Positions 5,981-14,023 are shown, numbered from the stretch's first letter. The stretch: 24,310 bases of DNA from an uncultured Oscillospiraceae bacterium (GCA_900546265.1 URCA01000046.1:1-24310), one strand, 5' to 3'. Numbers and translations: made by a program. Notes: a model not told the origin generated them from the letters alone.

Positions 5981-8900
5981 TCAAGCGCCGTTTTCTACCA
6001 CCCGCAGGCTGCTGCCCTGCGGGGTCTTGCTCACCACGATTTTCTGGTCAATGCGTTCCCGCAGCTCGTCCACGTGGGAGATGATGCCCACCAGCCGGTC
6101 ATCCTCCGCCAGGCTGAGCAGGGTGTTCACCGCCGCGTCCAGGCTTTCCGCGTCCAGCGTGCCGAACCCCTCGTCCACGAACATGGCCTCGATGGAAATG
6201 CCTCCCGCCCGCCGCTGCACCACGTCGGACAAGCCCAGCGCCAGGGCCAGGGAGGCTTTGAAGCTCTCCCCGCCCGACAGGGAGCGCACCGATCGCGGCT
6301 TGCCGGTGTACTGATCCCGCACCCCCAGCTCCAGCCCACGGCTGGACAGATCCGTGTCCAACTCGTAGCGGATGAGCTGGTAGCGCCCCTGCGTCATCCG
6401 GGTCAGCCGTTTGTTGGCCTGCCGCAGGATCTGGTCGAAGAAGGCCGCCATCACATAGGCTTCGAAACGCACCTTGCGCACCCCCTTGGCACTGCCCGCC
6501 GCCACCCGGGCCAGCTCCTGCACCGTCCTGTGTCGGGGCAGGCGTTCGGCCAGCCGGGCGAGAATGTCCCGCAGCTCCCGGAGAATCCGCTGGTTGCTGT
6601 CTAGGCGGCTTCGGCCGCGGCCCGCCTGGGCGCGCAGCTCCTCGCTGGAGGCCGTGACCTCCAGCAGGGCCGTCTCCAGAGGGGCGGGATCCGCCGGCTG
6701 ATCCCGGGTCTCCTCCTCCAGGCGGCGCGCCTCCTGCCGCGTGTGACGCAGAAGGATCTCCGCCTCCTCCAGCCGCCCGCGCAGCGCGTCCCGCTCTTCG
6801 GGCGCCATCCGGGCGGCTTCGGCCTGTTCGTCGTCGGCAAAGCCCGCCGCCTCCCGCCCGGTCGTCCAGGCGGCTGCGGCCCGGGCCAGGGCTTCCTCCG
6901 CTCCCGTCAGGCGGCTTCGCAGCTCCTCGCCCCGGCCCTCCAGGGCCCGCAGGGATGCCGCGGCCTCCTCCCGGCCCTGCCGGGCGGCGGCCAGCCGGTT
7001 CTCCAGGGCCTCCCGCTCCCGGACGGCGGTCTCAAGGGCGGCTTCCACGTTCCGGCGGGCCGGGTAGGCCGCCGGGATGCTCCGTCCAGCCTCCTCCCTG
7101 GCCGCCCGGGCGGCGGCCAGGGCTTCCCGGGCGGTGGCCAGCCGTTCCTCCGCCTCGCCCCGCCGTGCTTCCGCCTCGTCCAGCGCCCGGCGGGCTTCCT
7201 CCAGCCGGGCGGGCAGCGCCGCCAGCCGTTCGGCCTTCCGCTGTCCAGCCGCCTCCCGGGCGGTCAGCGCCGCCAGCCGCTCCTCCTCTTGCCGCAGAGC
7301 GGGGGCCGTCTCCTCCCCGGCGGCGAGGCCCGCCGCCTCCCGCCGTTCCTCCAGGGCCTCCCGGTGGCTTTCGCACAGGGTGCGGGCCTGGGCCTCCTCC
7401 CGGTCGGCCAGGGCCGCTGCCTCCCCCGCCCGCTCGCTCTCCCGCCGGGCGGTTTCCACCGCCGCCTCGTCAGGTGCCTCCCCCGGCAGGGGGGCGGGTG
7501 ACGGATGGTGGGGGCTGCCGCACACCGGGCAGGGCGTCCCCTCCTGCAAATCCCGGGCCAGCCACCCGGCCTGGGCCTGTAACTGGGCGATTTGGAGCTG
7601 AATCAGGCGGTATTGTGCGCGCGCCGCCTCTTCCCGGGCCGCTTCGGCGCGCTTTTGCGCGCTTTTGTGCGATAAAATCAGCCGTCTTTCCGTGGTTTCC
7701 CGCTCTAGGCAGTCGGCCAGCAGGGCCCGCCGGGCCTCGCTCTCCCGCCGGGCCTCCCGCGCCTCCGCCAAGGCCGCCCGTTCCCCCTCCAGGGCCTCCC
7801 GTTCGGCCTGTAATCCCGCATAAATGCTGGCTTTTTCGCTCATCGCGGCCCGCAGTTCCGCCGCTTCCTCTTCCCGTTTTTCCGCCAGAAGGAAGGCGTC
7901 CTGCTCCGCTTTTTCCCGCTCGAGCAGCGCCTCATACCGGGGCAGCAGCGCCCGCAGCCCCGCCTCCGTCTCTCCAGCTTTCCGTCGTACCGGCTCCTCC
8001 TCGATTGCGGCCTGGAAAGCGGCCTCAGCCCGCATAAACGCTTGCTTTTCCTCCTCCAGGCGCCCGGCATTTTCCGCGTGATCCCGCTGCAAATCCGCCC
8101 GCAGATCCCGGGCGGCCCGCAGCCGCGCCGCCTCCCCCTCCAGCCGCGCCGCCCTCTCCGCCAGCTCCAAGGCCCGCCGCTCCTCCTCGAGCGCCGGCCC
8201 GCGCGCCTCCAGGGCGGCCAGCTTTTCACGGCAGGCCGCCAATTGGCGGCATTTTTCCGCCGTCTGCCGCGCCTGGGAGATGGCGGCGGCCAGCTCCTGC
8301 TGGCGGCGATCCGCCTCGGCCAGCCGCTGGCCCAGCGCCTCCAGCGCGGCCTCCTCCCGCCCGTTCTGCGCGGCGAGCAGGGCGCAGAGGCCCGTGTCCT
8401 CCGCCACCGGGCCGATAGCCTCCCCTGCCGCCTCCGCCTTTTCGCAGGCGGCATCCAGAGGGGTGCCTTCGTCCCGCTGGATCCAGCGGCAGCGGTCGGC
8501 GGCCAGCCGGTTGTCCTCTTCGACGGCCTGCCACAGCGCCTTCTCCTGCCGGGCCAGATCCTCCTGGACATCCAGGTACAGCTGGGTGCCGAACAGCCGC
8601 CGCAGGATGTCCTCCCGCTGCTTCTGCTCGGCGAGCAGCAGCCTCAGAAACTCCCCTTGGGCGAGCATGCACAGCTGCTTGAACTGGGGATAGGTCAGCC
8701 GCAGGATGTCCTCAATGCGCCGAGTGACCTCCTGGGCTTTGTACACCGGCGGCGCGTCGGGAAGCAGCAGCTCGGCCTCCGCGGGCCGGCGGGTGAAGCC
8801 CTCCCCCCGCCGCTTGGGAAGCAGCTGCTCGGGCTTGCGGGAGACGGTGTAGCTGAGGCCCCGGTGGGTGAACTCCAGGGTCACGGCCGTTTCAGCCCGG

Positions 8901-9112
8901 GGATCGGCGAAATCGCTGCGCAGGCTGCCGGTTTGCCGGTTCTCCCCGCTGCACTCCCCAAACAGGGCGTAGGCGATGGCGTCAAACAGGGTGGTTTTGC
9001 CCGCGCCGGTATCCCCGGTGATGAGAAACACGCCGTGCAGACGGGAAAAATCCACCTCCGTGCGCCCCGCGTAAGGGCCGAAAGCGGACAGGACAAGCCT
9101 CACGGGCTTCAT
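5981..9112 (-). CDS. sbcC: Exonuclease SbcC (Rad50-like ATPase)
   Basis: SbcC is the SMC/Rad50-like ATPase that with SbcD forms a nuclease cutting hairpins and protein-blocked DNA ends. The 1043-residue protein shows all landmarks: Walker A GDTGAGKTT at about residues 33-41, two very long Ala/Glu/Arg-rich coiled-coil arms, a zinc hook CPVCGSPHHP in the middle (about 525-535), the ABC signature LSGGES near 945 and Walker B MFVDEGFGTLD near 977. Length is normal. Its ATG overlaps the sbcD stop by ATGA, so the two are translationally coupled. A strong terminator follows. The coiled-coil region is rich in GC-biased, repetitive codons, which produces long open frames on the opposite strand that are not genes. 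Confidence 0.97.
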   Translation of the reverse strand: MKPVRLVLSAFGPYAGRTEVDFSRLHGVFLITGDTGAGKTTLFDAIAYALFGECSGENRQTGSLRSDFADPRAETAVTLEFTHRGLSYTVSRKPEQLLPKRRGEGFTRRPAEAELLLPDAPPVYKAQEVTRRIEDILRLTYPQFKQLCMLAQGEFLRLLLAEQKQREDILRRLFGTQLYLDVQEDLARQEKALWQAVEEDNRLAADRCRWIQRDEGTPLDAACEKAEAAGEAIGPVAEDTGLCALLAAQNGREEAALEALGQRLAEADRRQQELAAAISQARQTAEKCRQLAACREKLAALEARGPALEEERRALELAERAARLEGEAARLRAARDLRADLQRDHAENAGRLEEEKQAFMRAEAAFQAAIEEEPVRRKAGETEAGLRALLPRYEALLEREKAEQDAFLLAEKREEEAAELRAAMSEKASIYAGLQAEREALEGERAALAEAREARRESEARRALLADCLERETTERRLILSHKSAQKRAEAAREEAARAQYRLIQLQIAQLQAQAGWLARDLQEGTPCPVCGSPHHPSPAPLPGEAPDEAAVETARRESERAGEAAALADREEAQARTLCESHREALEERREAAGLAAGEETAPALRQEEERLAALTAREAAGQRKAERLAALPARLEEARRALDEAEARRGEAEERLATAREALAAARAAREEAGRSIPAAYPARRNVEAALETAVREREALENRLAAARQGREEAAASLRALEGRGEELRSRLTGAEEALARAAAAWTTGREAAGFADDEQAEAARMAPEERDALRGRLEEAEILLRHTRQEARRLEEETRDQPADPAPLETALLEVTASSEELRAQAGRGRSRLDSNQRILRELRDILARLAERLPRHRTVQELARVAAGSAKGVRKVRFEAYVMAAFFDQILRQANKRLTRMTQGRYQLIRYELDTDLSSRGLELGVRDQYTGKPRSVRSLSGGESFKASLALALGLSDVVQRRAGGISIEAMFVDEGFGTLDAESLDAAVNTLLSLAEDDRLVGIISHVDELRERIDQKIVVSKTPQGSSLRVVENGA

Positions 9113-10239
9113 GGCTCCACCTCCAGATTCTTCAGGGTTTTCGACACAATCTCCCGCTGCTCCCCGTTCAGGGGGCGGCCGGTCATATCGGCGTAAAACG
9201 CGGCGAACAGCTCCCCGACGGATTGCGGGGCGGCCTCGGCCTCGCCGGTCTCCTCGGCGCAGACGGCGGGCTGCGCCGTCTCCACATGCAGAAGATGGGG
9301 ATACACCGCCCGCAGGCGTTCCGCCGGGTTGAGAGCATCCTCCTCCAGCACGGCCCAGATGTAGTCCTCCCGCCCGTCGGGATCCTCCAGGCCGGCCTGC
9401 ATGAGGGCCGTCAGCTCCCCTTGGATCCGCCTGAGCTGCCGTCGAGGCACGATGGGCACCAGCTCGATGTCCACCCGCCCCTTTTCTCCCAGCGTCACCA
9501 CCGGGAAGCTCTTGACGTGAGCGGCCTCGGACAGGGAATACCGCAAGGGGGACCCGGCGTAGCGCACCGTCTCTCTCCCCATTTTTTGCGCCCGGTGGAG
9601 ATGCCCCAGGGCCACATAGTCGAAGGCGTCGAAGGCGGACGCGTCCACCGGCTCGCTCCCCCCGACGCAGGGGGTCTCGGAATCGCAGACGGCCGGCGTC
9701 AGCCCGCCGGCGCAGACGAACTGATGGGCCACCAGGATGTTGCGGCAGGCGGGATCGGGCGGGGAAACCGCCAGGGCGGCCCGCACCGCCTCGTCGGTAG
9801 TGGCAACGTCTTCCCCCAAGGCGGCGCGCACCATCACCGGCTTCAAAAAGGGAAGCAGGTATACCCGCACCGGCCCATAGGCATCCCGCAGCTCCACGAC
9901 CGGCAGGGTGCCGTCATAGGGGCCGGCCATGTGAATCCCCTCGGAGGCGAACAGACGGCTGCCGAAGGCAAGCCGCTCGGGCGAATCGTGATTGCCCGGC
10001 ACGGCCAGCACGGGGATGCCGGCCCGGTGCAGGGCGCACCAGAACTCATCCAGAACCTGCACCGCCTCGGCCGGCGGCACCGACCGGTCGTATATGTCCC
10101 CGGCCAGGAGCACCGCGTCCACGGCGTTGGCCGCGGCGTAATCCGCCAGATAGCGAAGGAATGCCCGCTGCTCCTCCAGCATGGACACCTCCAGCACAAA
10201 TTTGCCCAAATGCAGATCGCCCAGATGAATCAGCCGCAT
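9109..10239 (-). CDS. sbcD: Exonuclease SbcD (Mre11-like nuclease)
   Basis: SbcD is the metallophosphoesterase subunit of the SbcCD nuclease. The 376-residue protein starts MRLIHLGDLHLGK and carries the phosphoesterase motifs in order: GDLHLGK, GDIYDRSVP (about residues 51-59), PGNHDSPERL (about 84-93), VAHQFV and ALGHLHRAQ, whose Asp/His/Asn residues bind two manganese ions. ATG 10239 is chosen because the first motif begins at residue 7, as in relatives; an upstream in-frame ATG at 10293 would add 18 unrelated residues overlapping the preceding gene. A GGAG lies close upstream. The stop overlaps the sbcC start by four bases. A small gene lies 23 bases upstream on the same strand and is probably in the same operon. 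Confidence 0.96.
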   Translation of the reverse strand: MRLIHLGDLHLGKFVLEVSMLEEQRAFLRYLADYAAANAVDAVLLAGDIYDRSVPPAEAVQVLDEFWCALHRAGIPVLAVPGNHDSPERLAFGSRLFASEGIHMAGPYDGTLPVVELRDAYGPVRVYLLPFLKPVMVRAALGEDVATTDEAVRAALAVSPPDPACRNILVAHQFVCAGGLTPAVCDSETPCVGGSEPVDASAFDAFDYVALGHLHRAQKMGRETVRYAGSPLRYSLSEAAHVKSFPVVTLGEKGRVDIELVPIVPRRQLRRIQGELTALMQAGLEDPDGREDYIWAVLEEDALNPAERLRAVYPHLLHVETAQPAVCAEETGEAEAAPQSVGELFAAFYADMTGRPLNGEQREIVSKTLKNLEVEP

Positions 10240-10262
10240 GGGCTCCGCCCCCCTTTCCGTTC

Positions 10263-10502
10263 CTACAAATATATCTCCACAAAGACCCGCCACACGGCCG
10301 GGGCGTCCAGCTCCCGGCAGGCTTTCAGGAGCCGCCGGAGCGCCGACGGCTCCTCCTCCGCTTTTACCCGTTCGGGAAAGGCGGCCCGCCCTAGCTCCAT
10401 CAGGGTGCGGGCGCAGCGCTCGGGCGCTTTTTCCAGCCCGCCGAGCGTGATGGTCACCGCTGTTTTCAACGCCGCCTGCTTGAGCCTAACCTCCAGAGTC
10501 AT
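10263..10502 (-). CDS. Small protein of unknown function upstream of sbcD
   Basis: I do not recognise this 79-residue protein. It begins MTLEVRLKQAALKTAVTI and is mostly charged and helical, with no cysteine motif, signal peptide or membrane segment: a basic first helix, a central ERCARTLMELGRAAFP segment and an acidic stretch VKAEEEP. ATG 10502 is favoured because AAGGGG lies about eight bases upstream; in-frame ATGs at 10559 and 10613 lack a Shine-Dalgarno sequence, and the latter lies upstream of the candidate promoter and within the terminator of the glycosyltransferase gene. It ends 23 bases before sbcD on the same strand, so it is probably co-transcribed with sbcDC. A coding role is supported by that spacing and by the open frame, but a spurious ORF cannot be excluded. 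Confidence 0.55.
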   Translation of the reverse strand: MTLEVRLKQAALKTAVTITLGGLEKAPERCARTLMELGRAAFPERVKAEEEPSALRRLLKACRELDAPAVWRVFVEIYL

Positions 10503-10583
10503 CCCCTCATCCCCTTGCCACTTAGTCGAACCGCCATCCCGCCGGCGATCCTTCTTCATGATAACGCCGACACGGCCAGACAG

Positions 10584-10613
10584 GCTATAGACAAAACGCC
10601 CGGGCTGTCGCAA
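10584..10613 (-). promoter_or_regulatory. Candidate promoter of the sbcDC operon
   Basis: On the minus strand TTGCGA (10613-10608) and TATAGC (10589-10584) with an 18-base spacer. It overlaps the terminator of the upstream glycosyltransferase gene. Confidence 0.4.
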
Positions 10614-10631
10614 AGCGCGGCAATCCGGGCG
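10591..10631 (-). terminator. Terminator of the GT2 gene
   Basis: On the minus strand CGCCCGG (10631-10625) pairs with CCGGGCG (10603-10597) around a loop that can fold further, followed by TTTTGT. It begins seven bases after the glycosyltransferase stop. Confidence 0.65.
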
Positions 10632-10637
10632 GGAAAT

Positions 10638-11600
10638 TCAGGGCTTCTGCCGTTTTTCTTCCTGGGCATCCGATTCCTTGACGATATACAGCGGCCGCTT
10701 TTTGGTTTCCAGATAGGTCTTGGACACATACTGTCCAAGCACGCCGACACAGAACAGCTGGACACCCCCGATGAAAAAGATGATACAGACCAGGGACGGG
10801 TACCCGGCCACCGGATCCCCCCATATCAGGGTTTTCAAAATGAACACACAGATCATAATGAAGGAGACGATACAGAACAGGATGCCTAGGAAGGAGGAGA
10901 TGGCCAGGGGCACGGCGGAAAAGGCCGTGATCCCCTCCAGAGAATATTTAAACAGCTTCCAAAAACTCCATTTTGTCTGCCCGGCCGCCCGCTCGACGTT
11001 CTCGTATTCCAGCCATTTGGTATCGAAGCCAACCCAGCTGAATATGCCTTTGGAAAAGCGGTTATACTCGCTCAGCTGAAGGATCGCATCGGTCATTTGC
11101 CGGGTCATCATCCGGAAATCTCGGGCGCCGTCTACAATTTCGGTATTGGAAATCCGATTGATCAGCCGGTAAAACATTCGGGCGAAGAAGGACCGGATGG
11201 GGGGCTCTCCCTTACGCGAGACGCGCCGGGTGGCCACGCAGTCCACCGGTTCCTCCATCAGCGTCCGCACCATCTCTTCGAGCATGGCTGGGGGATCCTG
11301 CAAATCCGCGTCCATCAGGGCCACGTAGTCGCCGCCGGCCCGGCGCAAGCCGGCGTATATGGCGGCCTCCTTGCCGAAGTTGCGGGAAAAGGAGAGGTAA
11401 TGCACCCGCCCGTCCTTCTCACTCAGGCCCCGCAGGAGACCGAGCGTTCCGTCCCGGGAACCGTCATTGACAAAGACAAACTCACACAGCAACTCATAAC
11501 GGCTTTGCAGAGACTGGGCCACCGCACATAGTTCTTTATACAGAAGGGGCAAAGATTCCTGTTCGTTGTAGCAGGGAATCACGACCGAGAGCTTGCGCAT
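10638..11600 (-). CDS. GT2 glycosyltransferase, DPM1/GtrB-like, membrane-bound
   Basis: The 320-residue protein is a family 2 glycosyltransferase with an N-terminal catalytic domain (LSVVIPCYNEQESLPLL at residues 4-20; the metal- and nucleotide-sugar-binding region ALMDADLQDPP near 94-104) and two C-terminal membrane helices (about 230-260 and 268-295). This layout matches polyprenyl-phosphate glycosyltransferases such as GtrB/CsbB/YkoT, which move glucose or a similar sugar onto undecaprenyl phosphate on the inner face of the membrane for cell-envelope modification. The start is supported by GAAAGGA about eight bases upstream of ATG 11600. No flippase (GtrA) or second transferase lies beside it in the window, so the acceptor pathway is unknown. 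It appears to be a single-gene unit with its own terminator. Confidence 0.93.
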   Translation of the reverse strand: MRKLSVVIPCYNEQESLPLLYKELCAVAQSLQSRYELLCEFVFVNDGSRDGTLGLLRGLSEKDGRVHYLSFSRNFGKEAAIYAGLRRAGGDYVALMDADLQDPPAMLEEMVRTLMEEPVDCVATRRVSRKGEPPIRSFFARMFYRLINRISNTEIVDGARDFRMMTRQMTDAILQLSEYNRFSKGIFSWVGFDTKWLEYENVERAAGQTKWSFWKLFKYSLEGITAFSAVPLAISSFLGILFCIVSFIMICVFILKTLIWGDPVAGYPSLVCIIFFIGGVQLFCVGVLGQYVSKTYLETKKRPLYIVKESDAQEEKRQKP

Positions 11601-11675
11601 GCATGGTTCCTTTCCGGCCGCTCACAGCATGACGCTCATGGCAGGCCGCCGTATTTGGAATGCGGACACGATTCC

Positions 11676-11681
11676 ATTATA
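11676..11681 (-). promoter_or_regulatory. Possible -10 of the GT2 gene promoter
   Basis: TATAAT on the minus strand (11681-11676), about 75 bases before the GT2 start codon. The sequence 17 bases further upstream (CCGATC) is a poor -35, so this is tentative. Confidence 0.35.
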
Positions 11682-11823
11682 GGGGCGCACCGTCCCCCGA
11701 TCGGTATTTTATTATATCGCCTTTGAAGAAAAATGTCCATCCTCTCCTGCCGCGTCCGGCGGAAATCCGGACAAATGCGGCCGGTTGTCTAGTTACATTC
11801 TCCGGGTTTTGTGGTATAATAAC

Positions 11824-11872
11824 CTCACGGCGTTCTCCAAAGCCTTGCAGCGCAAGCCTTTGGACGCCTGAG
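11824..11872 (+). other. Unit 1 variable insert: long hairpin
   Basis: CTCA, GGCGT, CCAAAG and CTTGC pair in turn with GCAAG, CTTTGG, ACGCC and TGAG around the loop AGC, with a TCT bulge and a C-C mismatch. The whole insert between the promoter element and the conserved block folds into one arm. Confidence 0.6.
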
Positions 11873-11955
11873 AGAACATTGAACCACTCCGAAACGGTCG
11901 GAGCCGTTTCGGACTAAGGAGGGCGACGCTCCGCGCCGCCTTGTGGTATAATAAC

Positions 11956-12033
11956 CTCCGTAACCGGCGCGGTGGTACGCGCCGAACCGCGCGGCTGCGC
12001 GGTTGCCGGAAAGCGACGCTTTCCGGTACGGAG
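11956..12033 (+). other. Unit 2 variable insert: closed three-arm structure
   Basis: CTCCGTA (11956-11962) pairs with TACGGAG (12027-12033) and encloses three hairpins in a row: CGGCGCG/CGCGCCG, AACCGCG/CGCGGTT and CCGGAAAGC/GCTTTCCGG. It occupies the same place as the single hairpin of unit 1. Confidence 0.6.
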
Positions 12034-12106
12034 AACATTGAACCACTCCGGAACGGTCGGAGCCGTTCCGGACTAAGATAGGCAGCACGCTGCACGTGCC
12101 GCTTTG

Positions 12107-12115
12107 TGGTATAGT
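12107..12115 (+). promoter_or_regulatory. Extended -10 promoter of the phasin-like/ABC1 kinase operon
   Basis: TGG followed by TATAGT (12110-12115), the third copy of the repeat's promoter element. There is no good -35 at 17 bases, as expected for an extended -10 promoter. The Shine-Dalgarno AAAGGAG of the next gene is about 45 bases downstream of the expected transcription start. Confidence 0.5.
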
Positions 12116-12177
12116 AAACTTGCCGGGCGGGCACTGCCCCGCGCCGCATCATTATGAAGGCAAAGGAGCCGATGAAC

Positions 12178-12519
12178 ATGACGACACTCAGCGAAGGCTT
12201 GAAAACCATCTTTTTAGCGGGCGTGGGCGCCGTGGCGGTCACTGCCGAAAAATCCAAGGAAATCATCGACGATCTGGTCAAAAAGGGCGAGCTGACGATG
12301 GAGCAGGGCAAGGTGCTCAACGAGGAGCTCAAACGGGACATCAAGGAAAAGGTAAAGGAAACGGTCACCGTTCAGGTGGTGAAGGAAGCCCCGGAGGGGG
12401 ACATTCTCGGCCAGGTGGACAGCATGAGCCGGGAAGACAGGCAGGCCCTGAAGGAAAAGCTGGCCGCCATGGAGGACGCCGATGAAGCAGCCGAAGGAGA
12501 CACCGCCGACGGCGAATGA
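12178..12519 (+). CDS. Phasin-like coiled-coil protein
   Basis: The 113-residue protein resembles the small phasin-superfamily proteins found just upstream of ABC1/UbiB kinases in Clostridia. It starts MTTLSEGLKTIFLAGVGAVA, a weakly hydrophobic helix, then a long charged amphipathic coiled-coil region (AEKSKEIIDDLVKKGELTME onward), and ends in an acidic tail. Such proteins are thought to coat hydrophobic surfaces or membranes; the role in an organism without polyhydroxyalkanoate granules is unknown. ATG 12178 is chosen because AAAGGAG (12162-12168) lies nine bases before it; ATG 12172 is too close, and ATG 12154 lies upstream of the ribosome site. Its end overlaps the next gene by 38 bases, so the two are co-transcribed. 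Expression probably depends on the repeat-borne promoter at 12107-12115. Confidence 0.8.
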   Translation: MTTLSEGLKTIFLAGVGAVAVTAEKSKEIIDDLVKKGELTMEQGKVLNEELKRDIKEKVKETVTVQVVKEAPEGDILGQVDSMSREDRQALKEKLAAMEDADEAAEGDTADGE

Positions 12520-13898
12520 CGCCGCCCCGGCCGGACGGCCGGAGGAAACCCAAAACCGCCTGAAGGAAATCCTGCAGGTGCTGGCCCGTCATGACATCGT
12601 CAAGGGGATGACCCCCGAAAAGCTGCGGAACATCGTGGAGGATCTGGGGCCCACCTTTGTCAAGCTGGGGCAGATCATGTCCATGCGGCAGGATATGCTC
12701 CCGGCGGCCTACTGCCGGGAGCTGTCCAAGCTGCGCACCGAGGTCAGCCCCATGCCCTTCGACGAGGTGCGGCAGGTCATCGAGGAGGAGTATGACACCC
12801 GGCTGGAACGGGTTTTCGCCTCCTTCGACAGGCAGCCGCTGGGCGCCGCTTCCATCGCGCAGGCCCACGCCGCCGTCCTGCGGGACGGCTCGCCGGTGGT
12901 GGTGAAGGTACAGCGGCAGGGCATCCGGGACGTAATGGCCCGGGACATCCAGCTGCTGCGCAAGGCGGCCCGCATACTCAAGGCGGCGTCGAGCGCGGGA
13001 AACGCCCTGGATTTCGGCGTTATCCTCAACGAAATGTGGGCGGTGGCCCAGCAGGAAATGGATTTCCTTATCGAGGCCCGCAATGCCGGCGAATTCTACA
13101 AGCTCAACCAGGACGTGGCCTATGTGACCTGCCCGCAAATCCACAGTCAGGTCACCACCTCCCGGGTGCTGGTGATGGAATACATCGAGGGCTTCGATCT
13201 GGATCGGCCGGACATTCTGACGGACAACGGCTACGACCTGGAGGAAATCGGCCTCAAGCTGGCGGACAATTATGTCAAGCAAATCATCGACGACGGCTTC
13301 TTCCACGCGGATCCCCATCCGGGGAACCTCCGCATCCGGGAGGGGCAGATCGTCTTTCTCGACCTGGGAATGATGGGCCGGCTGAGCCAGCGGGACAAAG
13401 CCCTGTTCCGCCAGGCGGTGCGGGCCATCGCGGAGCACAACGTGAACGCCCTCAAGGACGTCCTGCTCACCCTAGGGGTGCACAACGGGCGCATCAACCA
13501 CACCCGTCTGTACGGAGATATCGAGGATCTTTTGACCCAGTACGGCAGCATGGGGCTGGCGGATATGGATCTGGGCCGGATGCTGGAGGAGTTCCTGGGG
13601 CTGGCCAACAGCCACGGTATCTCCATGCCGGAGGGGGTGACCATGCTCACCCGAGGCATGCTGACCATCCAGGGGGTGGGACGAGCCGCTGGCCCAGGTG
13701 GATCGGATGGTCAACAAGCTGGTGTTGGCCCTGCTGTCCGCCGCGCTGCTGGTGGGCTCGAGCCTCATCTGCACCACCGACATGAAACCGAAGCTGCTGG
13801 GCATCCCCATGCTGGGCGCTTTCGGATTTTTCATCGCCCTCATCCTGATGGGCTACCTGCTGGTGGATACCTTCCGGAAAAAGCGCCGGAAAAAATAA
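12482..13898 (+). pseudogene. ABC1/UbiB-family atypical kinase with internal deletion and frameshift
   Basis: The first 399 or so residues are a good ABC1/AarF/UbiB kinase: the KxGQ motif in VKLGQIMSMRQDMLP, the Ala-rich loop GAASIAQAHAA, catalytic lysine in VVVKVQRQGI, FLIEARNA, and the metal-binding HADPHPGN and FLDLGMMG. At about 13678, just after LTIQGV, the frame changes. The true C-terminus continues in the +1 frame from GAC 13680: DEPLAQVDRMVNKLVLALL, then two membrane helices and a basic tail FRKKRRKK, stopping at 13898 before a terminator. The two parts sum to about 470 residues against the usual 550 or so, so roughly 80-90 residues that normally join them are missing. Read without the shift, the frame stays open to 14062 but gives non-homologous sequence running through the terminator. 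An assembly deletion or a real lesion are both possible. GGAGG precedes ATG 12482. Confidence 0.8.
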
Positions 13899-13901
13899 GA
13901 G

Positions 13902-13945
13902 AAAAAGCCCGCCGTACGCTCTGCAGGGAGCGCGGCGGGCTTTTT
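13902..13945 (+). terminator. Terminator of the phasin-like/ABC1 kinase operon
   Basis: AAAAAGCCCGCCG pairs with CGGCGGGCTTTTT (13 bp), with an inner CGCTC/GAGCG stem. It begins three bases after the shifted-frame stop at 13898, which supports that stop as the original gene end. Confidence 0.93.
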
Positions 13946-14023
13946 GACAGCCGGCGGGTGCACTCTTACCGCCAGGAATCCGCCTTCTTCGACAAGTCTC
14001 TTTACAAATTTTTTACAAAATAC

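Larger units (their letters stand above)
11807..12119 (+). repeat. Imperfect tandem promoter/hairpin repeat, two full units plus a third promoter
   Basis: Three copies of TTGTGGTATAATAACCTC or close variants begin at about 11809, 11941 and 12104 (-10 hexamers at 11815, 11947 and 12110; periods 132 and 163). Each contains TGG directly before TATAAT (third copy TATAGT), an extended -10 promoter element. Between copies lie a variable folded insert and a conserved 47-nt block (11872-11918 and 12031-12077) that holds a 10-bp hairpin. The two 47-nt blocks differ at only two bases, and these pair with each other in the stem (A-T in unit 1, G-C in unit 2). The last promoter copy lies just upstream of the phasin-like gene. 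I know of no named element of this form. Confidence 0.75.

Noticed and set aside
6743..9196. Several long plus-strand frames opposite sbcC
   Set aside because: They are Pro/Gly/Arg-rich mirror frames of the GC-rich coiled-coil sequence of sbcC, without ribosome sites or recognisable domains.
9223..10590. 455-codon plus-strand frame opposite sbcD
   Set aside because: sbcD is certain on the other strand by motif and operon context; this frame is compositional shadow.
11807..12119. CRISPR array reading of the tandem repeat
   Set aside because: Only two units, unit length over 130 bases, folded inserts rather than spacers, and no cas genes in the window.
11793..12368. Minus-strand open frame of 191 codons across the tandem repeat
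   Set aside because: It reads through the repeat and the reverse of the phasin-like gene; the repeated peptide pattern (RLRPFRSGSMFS) only reflects the DNA repeat.
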